Part shown: piece by piece, positions 1 to 10,806 of the stretch | Layout of the letters: every line of letters starts with the position of its first letter | Numbering within the stretch: the stretch's first letter is position 1 | Origin: Hyaloscypha bicolor E | Taxonomy: Eukaryota; Ascomycota; Leotiomycetes; Helotiales; Hyaloscyphaceae | Direction of reading: 5' to 3' | DNA: 64,000 bases | Assembly (NCBI RefSeq): GCF_002865645.1 | Contig: NW_020194583.1 | Location: 24,049 to 88,048, forward strand | Program-made: the position numbers and the translations under genes | The notes under the pieces: model-generated | What the model saw: only the letters and a program-made list of their open reading frames with translations | What the model was told of the DNA's origin: nothing | Databases searched by the model: none

Positions 1-59
1 ACTAGTATATCTTATCTAAATCTTATTTATATTTACTAGATATTAATTTTCTAGATATC

Positions 60-900
60 TAAAAATTCTATTATTAAATAAGAAATATATTTATATAATA
101 TATATACTAACTTTATACTAATATTATATAGGCTTTATCTAGAAAACTAGCTATTAAATAAGATAAGACTCTTAAGAATTCTATTATTAAATAAGAGATA
201 TATTTATATAATATATATACTAGCCTTATACTAATACTATATAAGTACTACCTAAGAAACTAGCTATTAAGAAATAAGAGATATATTTATATAATATATA
301 TATTAGCCCTATACTAATATTATATAGGCTTTATTTAGAAAGCTAGCTATTAAATAAGATAAAACCCTTAAGAATTCTATTATTAAATAAGAAATATATT
401 TATATAATATATATATTAGCCTTATATTAATACTATATAGGCTTTATCTAGAAAGTTAGTTATTAAATAAGATAAAACTCTTAAGAATTCTATTATTAAA
501 TAAGAAATATATTTATATAATATATATACTAATTTTATACTAATACTATATAAATACTATTCGAGAAACTAGCTATTAAGTAAAATAAAATACTTGAGAA
601 ACTAGCTATTAAATAAGAAATATATTTATATAATATATATATTAGTCCTATACTAATATTATATAAGTATTATTCGAGAAATTAGCTATTAAATAGGATA
701 AGATACTTGAGAAACTAGTTATTAAATAAGAGATATATTTATATAATATATATATTAGTCTTATACTAATATTATATAAGTACTATTCGAGAAATCAGCT
801 ATTAAGTAAGATAAGATACTTGAAAAACTAGCTATTAAATAGGAAGTATATTTATATAATATATATACTAGCTATATATTAATATTATATAAGTATTACT
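60..900. repeat. Tandem array, about 113-bp unit
   Basis: A unit holding AGAAATATATTTATATAATA followed by ACTAATATTATATAGGCTT and CTAGCTATTAAATAAGA recurs. Its anchor falls at about 81, 194, 277, 390, 503, 616, 729 and 842, so the spacing is 113 bp except for one 83-bp unit. Copies differ mostly by C/T and A/G changes, consistent with RIP after tandem duplication. Confidence 0.85.
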
Positions 901-1639
901 TATTTAAGTCAAGAAAAAATATTAAGCCCTAGTTAAATATATAAAAAAGATTAATAAAAAGCTAGATAAAAAGCAAATTCTAAAGATATTTTACTTTCTT
1001 TTTTAAAGAATTATTATTAATATTTAAAAAGGCATTATTATTTACTAAAATAGTAATAGAAAGCAAGGTGAGTTTATTACTTATATATATATATAGTATA
1101 TATTAATAATAAATCTAGGATAAATAATAATTTGAAACTTTACTATTTATAAATTAAAAGATTAATATATATTAAGCCTATATAAATACTATACTAATAA
1201 TTTTTAGGTAATATAATTAATGCTTCTTATTAGATTACCCGAGATTTATAAAGTATATACTAAGATAATACTTAATAAATACTAGAGACTTTTAATATTT
1301 TTTACTAATATATTTTATAGCTTGCTTTTTTTAAGAAAGCTTTATTACTAATATTATATATAATATAAGAATAGGCTTTAATAAAAGCAGTTTCTTTAAA
1401 AGAATAATTAATTAAGCCAAGAAAGAAATAAAGACTAAATAATAATTCTTAAAATAAGCTAAGTATATATATATAAAATATATAGCTAATAATTTTTTAG
1501 AACTAAATACTAACTTTTCTACTAATATTTATAATAATTTTAGTATAGATTAAATAGTCTTAAATAAAATATAGTATTTAAAGTTATTTTTAATTTAAAT
1601 TTAAAGTTTTTATAATATTTTTTAAAAGAAATAATTAGA

Positions 1640-2440
1640 AAAAAAATTAAATATAAGTTTGCCTTATTTAAAGTATATATTAAATTTAAGTTATAGAATT
1701 TTATCTATATTCTAAAGTATATAAAGAAAGCAGTTTTATTTAATCTAGGAAATATAGTAAATTAAAGATATAAATAACGAATTTAAGGCTAGATTTAATA
1801 ATAAGGATTTAGGTAGAAATAATTTAATATAATATATACTTGCCTTATTTGAAATATATACTAAGTTTAAGCTATAGGATTTTATTTATATTCTAAAGTA
1901 TATAAAGAAAGCAGTTCTATTTAATCTAGGAAATATAGTAAGTTAAAGACATAAATAATAAATTCGAGGCTAGATTTAAGAATAATAGTTTAGATAAAAA
2001 TAATTTAATATAATATATACTTGCCTTATTTAAAATATATACTAAGTTTAAGCTATAGGATTTTATTTATATTCTAAAGTATATAAAGAAAGCAATTCTA
2101 TTTAATCTAGGGAATATAGTAAGTTAAAAACATAAATAATGAATTTGAGGCTAGATTAATAATAATAGTTTAGATAGAAATAATTTAATATAATATATAC
2201 TTATCTTATTTAAAATATATACTAAGTTTAAGCTATAGGATTTTATTTATATTCTAAAGTATATAAAGAAAGCAATTCTATTTAATTTAGGAAATATAGT
2301 AAGTTAAAGATATAAATAATAAATTTATAACTAGATTTAAGAATAACGGTTTAAGTAAGAATAATTTAATATAGTATATACTTATCTTATTTATAATATA
2401 AGCCAGGCTTAAGTTATAAGAATATATATATATATATATA
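1640..2440. repeat. Tandem array, about 180-bp unit
   Basis: The anchor TTGCCTTATT (or TTATCTTATT) followed by a shared TATATACTAAGTTTAAGC block recurs at about 1659, 1840, 2021, 2201 and 2382, a period of 180-181 bp. Each unit also shares an internal AAGTATATAAAGAAAGCA segment and AATATAGTAAGTTAAAGA. It is unrelated in sequence to the 113-bp array upstream. Confidence 0.85.
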
Positions 2441-2813
2441 TTTAATATTAAATAAGTAACTTATTAGGATAAGATTAAGAATATAATATAGTATATGCTT
2501 TTTATATACTAAGTATATATAGAATCTAAGCTATATTAAATCTTCTTTTGCCTTAGGGTCTTAAGAAAATATACTTCTAACTATAAAAATAACTTTGGCG
2601 GTATACTTATAAAGTATCTAATAATCTTGGCTTAAAAGAATCGGTTATAAAGTATTTTCTTAGCTTCCTTTACTTTATATCTATATATAGTATATACCGA
2701 GTATAAGTCGAAAATATAGAGGGCGGAGGTCAGGGTAAGAGGCGGTCGAAAACGAGGACAGGTATCTATATATTATTAAAGCTAGTAGATATAGTATGGT
2801 TTTTGGTGAGGAA

Positions 2814-2873
2814 AGTTGAACCATATTATGGAAAATACAAGGGTATTCTCGCTACTAATAATATGGTTCAACT
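2814..2873. repeat. Short perfect inverted repeat at compartment edge
   Basis: The 16-nt arm AGTTGAACCATATTAT (2814-2829) is exactly complementary to ATAATATGGTTCAACT (2858-2873), with a 28-nt loop. It lies just inside the normal-GC side of the AT-rich compartment. A partial third copy (TACTATGGTTCAGC) follows at 2881. Confidence 0.8.
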
Positions 2874-3903
2874 TAAGCGATACTATGGTTCAGCTACTGG
2901 CTCAGACGTCCAAAACCTCCCTCGTTAACCGATGTTCCGCAGACGTCAAGGGCTTCGACATCACTGGTGCAGTTACTAAAGTCGACTTGAAGTTTCCAGG
3001 AATCAAAGGTATGTCTCATTACCCTCTCAACACATACCTGCTGACTGGCATATCTAGATAAATGTGACTGTATCAAGCCTGTCTCAACAGACCTACCACC
3101 TGTGCGTCCTGGGTCTACAAGTTCAGCACTGCCAACGCCGTACTATCTAATGGACCTGGAGTTTAAATTTTATCGGGCTAGTCCTTTACTCTTTGGCAAT
3201 AATGAAGCTTGTCTACTTCGACTATATGAAACACCTCCTACCTCCTGTTTACGTAGTGACCACGGGACCTTGAGATTTTCCACTCCTTCGGATCTTAGTA
3301 CGATCTCTGTACTGAAAATTGATCTTAAGTCAAGTTTTTGGTATCAGATATTCAGCTTCGTCCAGAGGATCCCTGAATGCAGTGGAGCGTCGGTGGAGAG
3401 TAGCGCAATCACATGACGCCCCTGAACCCCACCTCAGATTCAACCTCACCGTAGATCCAGCTGGCCCTCTTCTCTTCTCCCAAATACCAAGACTTCGAGC
3501 CCACAGCATTGCTTCTACAGTATTGATTTCTTTTGCGTTAATTCAAGTTCTCAAGCTGTGGAGGATTGAGATGGGGAGGAGATGGGGCTTGATCCTATTA
3601 TTATGTGGTAGGATATGACTGAAAGGTGGAGGCGGAGGCGACGATGAGGAGTGTGCTGTGAGGTGATTGCAATGCGAGCGTTGGATTAGAATATCCTTCA
3701 TTCATTATTCAGTCTGTTGCGATGTTCAATTGATCCTGCTCTGGGATGAACATCCAGGAAAGGAAAGCACAACCTCCGGTTCTCACACCTTCCCCAACAC
3801 TCCTCACCCACCCCTATACTTCCTCGCCCTCTTTCGCTCTCTCAACTTCCAACAACACAACTCACAACATCATCCATAACCTCCTCGAAACCACCAACAC
3901 ATA
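2874..3903. other. Intergenic, no supported gene
   Basis: Only short overlapping open frames on both strands, none with a recognisable motif or consistent splice structure. The last 120 bases (about 3780-3900) are pyrimidine-rich, as is common in fungal 5' leaders, and probably belong to the gene starting at 3904. Confidence 0.6.
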
Positions 3904-5181
3904 ATGTCTCGCCCCAACGCACCCGCTCGCGAGCCAGCAGAGCAAGTCATTCACCAAGATACCAGTACCCCCTCCGATGATTTACCCATCACCCCTCTCG
4001 CCCCTGAAGCGCCGGCCCCGGTGTGCCAGTGTTCGACGAGCTGGGAACATAGGTTTTGGGGTTGTGAGTTGGGCTTTGCCTTCCGCACTGTTCTCAACTA
4101 CTTCCCCAACCTTCACGTCTCGCATTTCCCCTTCTCAACTCCCATCTGCTACTCCTTGGGGGAGAAGAGAAGAGGTTTTGCAAGTCAGGGAGAGAAAGAG
4201 GCTAACAAACACAGGCCCAGCTAAAGTCGCATCCTCACTCCGAGAGCAAAATGAACCGGGTGGAGGGATGTGGAAGAGGAGGGATGAGGTGTGGAAGGGC
4301 TTGTTGAAGGGCGAGGTGTTTAGCATTGAGCAGTTGGAGAATGTAAGTGCCCTCTTCCTCGGTCATTGAAACTGGTGCAAGGGCGGTGTACTGGAGCAAT
4401 GATGAAAGTTGAGGAGCAACAAATGACTGACGCTAATGGATGGTGATAGGAACCCTCAACACAAGACTTATACTATGCGCTGCATCAAGAGAAAGATGTC
4501 TTGTTGCGATTCCTCAATGACCGGCATGTTGTGGTAAAAGAGAAGTGGGTCGGGATTCATCAGGAGGAGAGCGGACGATGGATTGCGCCGGATCCGAGAG
4601 AGCAGGAAATTACGGTTGAGCGCGGGATGATGGTGGCTAATAAACTCGTCGAGATGCTTTCGAAGAAGGAGAATTGGAAGGCATTGTATGGAACAGAGTT
4701 GAAAGAAGAGGAGAGTTTCAGGTTGGAGTTATTGGTTTTTGATCTTAGCGATGTGAAAGTCAAGGAAGAGGGAGGGATTGAGGGAACTGTGTGGTGGTGC
4801 ATACGCTCGGAAGATTGCGAGGGTTGTGAGAATTGTCGGGGAGGCCAACCGAGCCAGCCCGAATGGAAAGAGGTTGGGACGATGACAAATGGTTTCGATC
4901 CGTTGTATGATTATGTGGAAGAGGGGACGCAGACTGAAATGGAGAAGCCAGAGAAAGAGGTCGCGGAGAAGACGGATAGGCATGATAGTGGTGTGGGATT
5001 GGAAGCGGGGGAAGAAGTTGCTGTGCGCGGCATTGAAGACCTAAAGATTGGACCGAAGAATGCTCGGGGAAAGGAGGCGGAGAGCAGCGATGATGAACAG
5101 GGTGGAGTCGGAGTTGTTGATGAGCAGACAGGTGGAAAATCCAGTGACGACAAATTGTATGAGGGAGATATTGAAAATTAG
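3904..5181 (+). CDS. Hypothetical protein, 339 aa, three exons
   Basis: I do not recognise the family. Proposed exons are 3904-4063, 4215-4342 and 4450-5181. The introns have GTGAGT and GTAAGT donors and ACAG and ATAG acceptors, and the phases agree. The N-terminus (about 40 residues) is Pro/Ala-rich and probably disordered. The middle (about 55-210) looks folded, with a charged, helix-like stretch followed by a small WWC..SEDCEGCENC cysteine cluster near residue 200. The C-terminal 130 residues are Glu/Asp/Lys/Gly-rich and low complexity. There is no signal peptide or membrane segment. The start was chosen because it is the first ATG after a pyrimidine-rich leader. An intracellular scaffold-like protein is possible, but nothing supports a specific function. 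Confidence 0.6.
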
Positions 5182-6626
5182 GGTTGGGTTGGTTCATGGA
5201 TACTGGCATTCTTACGTTGAGGAGGAGCAGGATTGACGCTTGTCATTGTTCTACTTGTTTATCAGGTATTCAAAAATAGCATTCTGTCATTCCGGCCCAG
5301 TAAAATCGAAAGGCAGGCGTACTCGTATGTGTTTTGATATTCGACATGTCCATCAAGTGTGAGGTTGAACAAGAAGTTGAAGTATGTGATCTTCACAAGC
5401 TTCGCTGTCTCCTCCTGCTTCGTAGGCCCACCTCAAGTCCGTGAAATAACGCTCAGTCAACATCCTCCATCGCTTCAGCCCAAGCGAAAAAGAAGCTCAG
5501 AATATCATTGAGCCCGCCAGCCTTGCGAAATATTCCTGGTCGCGAAGTCCTCGTAGTCTCCTGAACTCGCCTCGGCACTGCCAGCACCGAATGACAACGC
5601 TTGACACTCTTCTAATCTAATCATGGGGATATTGCAGTAAGATGCACACTGGATCTCTGAGATTCATCTCTCCTTCGCCGCACGAGAAGCTCACTCGAGC
5701 ATCTCGCGCAAAGATGCAGACTTTGTCACAGAACTCTGAACGTATATCCACGATCCTATGAGATCCACACGTAAGCGCTACTCGTCTACCGAATCTCATG
5801 AAACTTTTCATAGCCCAATAATCGCTAGGACGCACATCGACCAGCCGCACAGATGTTGGATGTTTCCAGTTGATCACCCCACCCCCCACCTATCAACGAC
5901 ACCTATGCGAAGTGATACTTGCTATTGGGAGAGCTGCAAGATATTGAAGTGATAATCTGCGTACTGTCGCTTCGCTCGGTCGAGTTTCGACTTATGAGAT
6001 GCTCTGTCACATTGAGCCAGCATGAGCACAACTGGAAACATGTCCATCTTCAAATAAGATCCACCGCAATGTCCGTTGGCGCCGCATGATGTTTGTGATT
6101 GGGGTTACCGTTCGAGAACTATTGCCAGTGCGAGTTTCCAGCACGGGTGCTAATGGGCAGCAAAATTTGCCGGGTGTGCCACCCAGGCCGGGCGCTTACA
6201 TTTTGCCTTTGCAGCCACTCACAACGACGACATCCCTCTGTGCATGCATCTTCCCACCTGCGGGGCAACCAGCGATCCCATCACAGCGCGAGGACGCAGC
6301 CGGTACTGTTGGATTCGCAGGCGCTATTCTGGGTGCTCATGCATGTTCCTGGCCTGCAAAGCACCCGAATGGCTGGCCTGGACTGACATTTGCTGCTCTC
6401 GCCCAATGGCATGCGCCCCTCCCCTCGGCCGCTCTTCGAGCACGCAGCACATCACCACCATGGCGCCCAAGACAAGTCCAGCTCGGGGTATATCACGTAT
6501 ACCCGCCCACTCGCTGGGCTCAGGGAGACAACTCCATGCTGCGTTTGTATCGCACTACGTTTCGTCCCTGGGCGACGACGCTGTAAATAGTGGAAGCTCG
6601 TCTTCGCGAGAGAAGAAAGAAGCACC
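5182..6626. other. Intergenic, no supported gene
   Basis: About 1.4 kb with scattered short frames on both strands and no recognisable protein. The part from about 6,090 to 6,600 is GC-richer and holds several overlapping frames antisense to each other, which I take as composition-driven. It likely contains the 3' end of the upstream gene and the promoter and 5' leader of the gene at 6,627. Confidence 0.5.
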
Positions 6627-8189
6627 ATGCATGTTTGGGCCGAGACATCGATCCAAGCACCAGCGATCCTCATCTTGTTCTTGTCATTGACCTGCCTCAC
6701 TTCTATAAGTTCGGCCAACATCCTGACCGACGTCCCCAAGAACAACCCATTGAACATCTGGTACGATCCTGCACCACCACCAGCCGACGGACCCCCTCTG
6801 TCAGCATCGGCCTCGAGAGACAGATCCCTTATTCCAGCACAGGTCGGCGGCATCATTGGAGCATACCTCTTCTCCGTCTGCATTGTCGGCATAGCTCTCA
6901 TCTGCCTGGGCCGCAAGCTTCGATACCAGATCCAGGTCTCTACGAAAGCACTTGATATTGAGATGGTAGAGCCTCGATTTGAAACCGCGCTACCAACTCC
7001 TCATCCGCAATCGCCAACTCTCACGTCGCCAAGCGGCTCGCGGAACTTCTCCTGGCCTTCTCCAGAGAAGGATACCAAGAATCCGTACATCTTTCCGCCG
7101 AGCTTGAAGTCGCCGCGGACGCCGCCTCCCTTCGGAGACCCATACGTCGATACTCGGATCGTCGAGGCAGACCGCGAGATGTTGAACCGAGACTTAGAGG
7201 ACATATATGCCCATGTGATGGAGCAGGAGGAGGCGAAGGCACAAGGGATCAAACCGAAAGAGATGCCTCCACCAGCACAGCTGCAGAGGACGGGTCCTGT
7301 TCCTACATCTCCTCCACAACGCCATTCCCCACCTCCAAAGAAGATCGAGAAATCCCGCCCTGCGAACCTCAACATCGATGAAACGAGATCCACAAAGAGT
7401 GGCCACTCCCGCATCTCCTCCATAATCTCGTCAATCAAATCGCCAAGGAAGAAGGCAATGCAAATTTCGAGCCCAATGGCGACTCCCGCATCGGCCTCCT
7501 TCCCTCGCCATCAAGAAGACGAAGAGCCCCTCTCCCCACGCTACTACGCACCACCCCCTCCTCCCCCGGTTCCCAGAGACCAAGTCCCATTCACCCACCA
7601 CCGCAGCACGTCGAACTTGACAGCCGCCGTGATCCCCCTCCCAACCTCACCGCGCTGCAATCTCAGCCAGCCGCTCTCCCCCAGGTCACCCTACGGCCCC
7701 ACAGTCCGCAACCAAAGGAGCAACCATCAGATGAACCCCTCGCAAGTCTCCATCCAGTCTTCCACCCGCGGGGGAGACCTCTCAGCAACGAGCCAAACAC
7801 CGCTCAACCCACTCCAAATGCAGCCGCCTCCCAAGCGCCAACCCTCTCCCAACCCACCTTCCTCCACCAACTCTTCCCAACGCCAACTCCCACTGCGCCA
7901 ATTCGAGCCAGCAGTCACGTCTCCATCATTTGCTCCAAGCACTAAGACAACGGTGTTGGAGAGAAATAGTCCGGTTGGTGGTGCGGGCCCACAGACGGGC
8001 GGATTGAGGACCCCTTGGAGTGCGGGTGCGGTGCCGTATAGTCCTTATCAGCCGTTTACGCCAATAATGCCGATTACGCCAAGGCTTGTAACGAAGGAGG
8101 AGAGGAAGATGATGAAGAAGAGGGAAGGCAGGACGCCGGTTTTGGAGATGATTAAAGGCGAGGATGAGCTTTGGGATAGTGCTTATTAA
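6627..8189 (+). CDS. Fungal single-pass membrane protein with proline-rich tail, 520 aa
   Basis: Intronless frame of 520 codons. Residues 1-29 form a cleavable or anchor-like signal (APAILILFLSLTCLTSISSA). A short extracellular segment follows (to about 69), then one transmembrane helix at about 70-94 (AQVGGIIGAYLFSVCIVGIA), then a basic RKLRY stop-transfer. The remaining about 420 residues are a cytoplasmic-type, Pro/Ser-rich, probably disordered tail with SPR and PPPPPP patches. The last 35 residues (TKEERKMMKKREGRTPVLEM...) are charged and look conserved. The layout resembles a signalling or adaptor-type membrane protein of filamentous fungi, but no enzymatic domain is visible. The start is supported because the hydrophobic signal begins there. 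Confidence 0.8.
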   Translation: MHVWAETSIQAPAILILFLSLTCLTSISSANILTDVPKNNPLNIWYDPAPPPADGPPLSASASRDRSLIPAQVGGIIGAYLFSVCIVGIALICLGRKLRYQIQVSTKALDIEMVEPRFETALPTPHPQSPTLTSPSGSRNFSWPSPEKDTKNPYIFPPSLKSPRTPPPFGDPYVDTRIVEADREMLNRDLEDIYAHVMEQEEAKAQGIKPKEMPPPAQLQRTGPVPTSPPQRHSPPPKKIEKSRPANLNIDETRSTKSGHSRISSIISSIKSPRKKAMQISSPMATPASASFPRHQEDEEPLSPRYYAPPPPPPVPRDQVPFTHHRSTSNLTAAVIPLPTSPRCNLSQPLSPRSPYGPTVRNQRSNHQMNPSQVSIQSSTRGGDLSATSQTPLNPLQMQPPPKRQPSPNPPSSTNSSQRQLPLRQFEPAVTSPSFAPSTKTTVLERNSPVGGAGPQTGGLRTPWSAGAVPYSPYQPFTPIMPITPRLVTKEERKMMKKREGRTPVLEMIKGEDELWDSAY

Positions 8190-8500
8190 GTCACGGGGTT
8201 CTTTTTCTTGGGTTTTGGATGGATGGGTTTGGGTGTGAATATTTTCTTTGCAGGAGGGGAGACGGGTGGTGCATAGAGAGGTGGGCTAGATGAGAAATCT
8301 TCCCAGTGGAGTTTCGTTCCTTCTTATTCGGGGAGTGAGCTGTAATGATACCATGACTACTCTAGTCTTTCCAACTAACTCCTCGAGTTTATCAAGACTA
8401 TTTCCTGTCAATATATATACAAAACCTATCAATCACAACGTATTCATACTCTCTCTTCCGCGCCGCCTTCCCCTTCCCCCTCCTCACACCCATCAAACCC

Positions 8501-9503
8501 TCACCCCATTTTCTCCTCATCCACCTCCCTCAAACTCCTAACCTTCTCCTCACTCCCCCTCGCACTCTCCCCCAACCACCCTAGCGGTAAACTAAGTCTC
8601 TCACCAGGCAAACCCAGCGGCAACCCCTCCAAACTCCGCGTCCCGAGCCTCAGTCTCTTTCTTCCTCGTCCTTTTCCCCACCACACCCACAATACAATTA
8701 CATAGATGAAGGCTATCACAACTGCAACGACCAGGTACACAAGCATCTGCGGGATCGTCCAGTTAGCTGCTAGCTGGATTCCTGTACCGCCGCAGACTAC
8801 TCCTAGTACTATCAAGCTTCGTCCGTACCTAGAAACAATCAATCAGCACCACAATCAATCCTCGCTTCGCAATCCTCTCCAAAGTGGAGTGCTAAGCTAC
8901 TTCCTTACGGAAATAGGCGATGAGAGCAGGCGCACATGTACATACCAAGTATGGATCCTCGTCCACCACATCGTCCGCAGCTCATCGACATCTCCCTTCT
9001 CGATTAATTTTCGATAGTTGCGGTGGTGGACAAGGCCGAGGATAGGTTGCATGAGAAACAGTGCAAAGATCACAGTTCCCATTTGTTCATGTCCTTGGTT
9101 CCACAGCTCGTTATGGAGGTATGATAACCAGCACCCGAGCCCGAATCCTGCACAGAGGATAAACATTCCTGTTGACTGCCAGTAGAGGTGGAATTTCACT
9201 GCGGAGGGGGAGGCGGTGGGGTGTAGCTGCATTGTGCGGAGGAGAATGCCTCCAAGGGGGAAGAATAAAACGATAGCAACGGAGATGGTGATGCCGTGTA
9301 CTACGTGGGCAGTTGTGCGGAGGGAGGGCGTGCCGTGGAGACCCGCCATGTCATCATCGTCGTCCCGGGGCTGAAGTGTGGAACTGAGGGTTAGGGGGAC
9401 GAGGGCTGTAGCTATTAGTCTTTGGTGACTTCGCAAGATAAAGGAGAGGAGGGAGACGAACTGAGGAGTGTAAGCACAATGGCTTGAAAGCGTACAGGTA
9501 TCA
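8501..9503 (-). CDS. Cytochrome b561/ferric-reductase-like membrane protein, 270 aa
   Basis: Proposed exons on the minus strand are 9503-9457, 9383-8946 and 8828-8501. The last intron has a GTATGT donor and CTAG acceptor. The first has a weak GTCTCC donor but correct phase, and it joins a signal peptide (MIPVRFQAIVLTLLS) to the body. About five hydrophobic helices follow: HGITISVAIVLFFPLGGILL, FHLYWQSTGMFILCAGFG, a GTVIFALFLMQPILGLVHH helix, and two in the last exon. Paired histidines in the first three helices fit haem ligation of the b561 fold, which carries electrons across a membrane. Unlike many fungal relatives there is no DOMON domain. The C-terminal about 50 residues are basic and Gly/Leu-rich, and probably cytoplasmic. 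Family assignment is by helix pattern, with no pathway partner nearby. Confidence 0.7.
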
Positions 9504-10806
9504 TCTTAACTATTGGCTTTGTTGAAACACCGTTTGAAGACAAGCAAGACTTGAAAAGAAGCAAGGCCGGGCTGCGTTGGAGGGAGGAAAATATGTATAA
9601 AATAACGAGCTTATCATCCTAGACCCCTCTTTTGATATCAATTGTTCCAAAGGAAGTTCCCACTCATGTTCCAGAGCAAGTGCCAACAAGACTGTGTGCT
9701 TTACCCAGCGACACTACCCTCCATTATTCACGGCGTAAGAATTGCTCGGAGGCATTGAGCTCGATATTGAGTTTTGTGCACGACACATCGGTGGAGCGTG
9801 ATTGGCAGAGAATGGCGTATTGGAGAAAGTATGGTGAGCGTTTGATGACCCTTGTATTAGCAGCTAAGAAGGTGCAGGCCGTGAAATAGCCGCATATTAG
9901 GAGACGAAGGATGCAATACACATGATTTGTTGGTTGGAAGATGGTTGGGGATTGGGGACCAGAAATCAATTTATTTTGAAAGCATGTGCTTTTGGTGGAT
10001 GTTAAAGATCGCGGCCATTGCTCGGCGTACACCCCACCAAAACTTACCTCAACTACCCATGTTTCCCTTATTAATTTATAAGGAAGATAAGACAAATTCG
10101 GTCAACGAACCTATCATATACTCCCTAGAATTTATCAAGAGATATGATCTTGCTTTAGAGGGTAGGTGTGGTGGAGTATTCGTTTAGGTGTGTGCGGAGT
10201 AAACGCATGCGCTCTTAGATCGGATGTGACGGTTGGAGAACTGGGTGGTATTTGAGATGTTGAAGGATGTGATGGTTCGAGGCGGGCTTCTGTGAGAGAA
10301 GGTCTGGAACAAGAGAGAGGATGCACTTGCTGAATCTTCTAGGAGGACGAGGGAAATGATTGAAATCGAAAGGCCTTGTATGGTCGGGGGAGAGCGATAC
10401 TCAAGCTGTGGAACGTACAGTAGAGTTGAATCCTTCCTGGCCAATCACGCACAGGAATGGAACCGAGACGTTTCATCCCAATTAAGCTGGACGTGAAAAG
10501 TGGCATGTAGATGCAATGTTGCCTTGCAACCTAGCTTGTGTAAAAAAGGAATTCGTGACACCAAAATGCTTGACACGAGTCTGGGAAAGCCTATATCGTG
10601 CCACTTGAACACTCGAACCACGCATCAGGGATTCAGGAAGGGTGCGAAGAAAAGAGACGCGCTTGCGCTGTATAACATGAGATGGACCTGGTACACGGCA
10701 CACCCACGAAACTCAAAATGGAGTGCTGACAGGTACTGTACACTGGACCTCGTTCCTAGATCGTCTATTCTAGCCATCCGATTCTGTCTGCCCGTTCAAA
10801 AACTGC
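9504..10806. other. Intergenic, no supported gene
   Basis: About 1.3 kb with only short unconvincing frames on both strands. It separates the 5' end of the b561-like gene from the 3' end of the spermidine-synthase-like gene. No RNA gene or repeat was recognised. Confidence 0.5.

Larger units (their letters stand above)
1..2730. repeat. AT-rich RIP-like compartment, no intact gene
   Basis: Almost pure A/T sequence with stop codons in every frame and no open reading frame of note. The base composition changes abruptly to normal near position 2,700. This is the signature expected of repeat DNA mutated by C-to-T RIP in Pezizomycotina. It contains two tandem arrays, listed separately. I see no recognisable transposon protein in it. 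Confidence 0.85.

Noticed and set aside
6086..6586. GC-rich overlapping frames upstream of the membrane protein gene
   Set aside because: Four mutually overlapping frames with no motifs; explained by local base composition.
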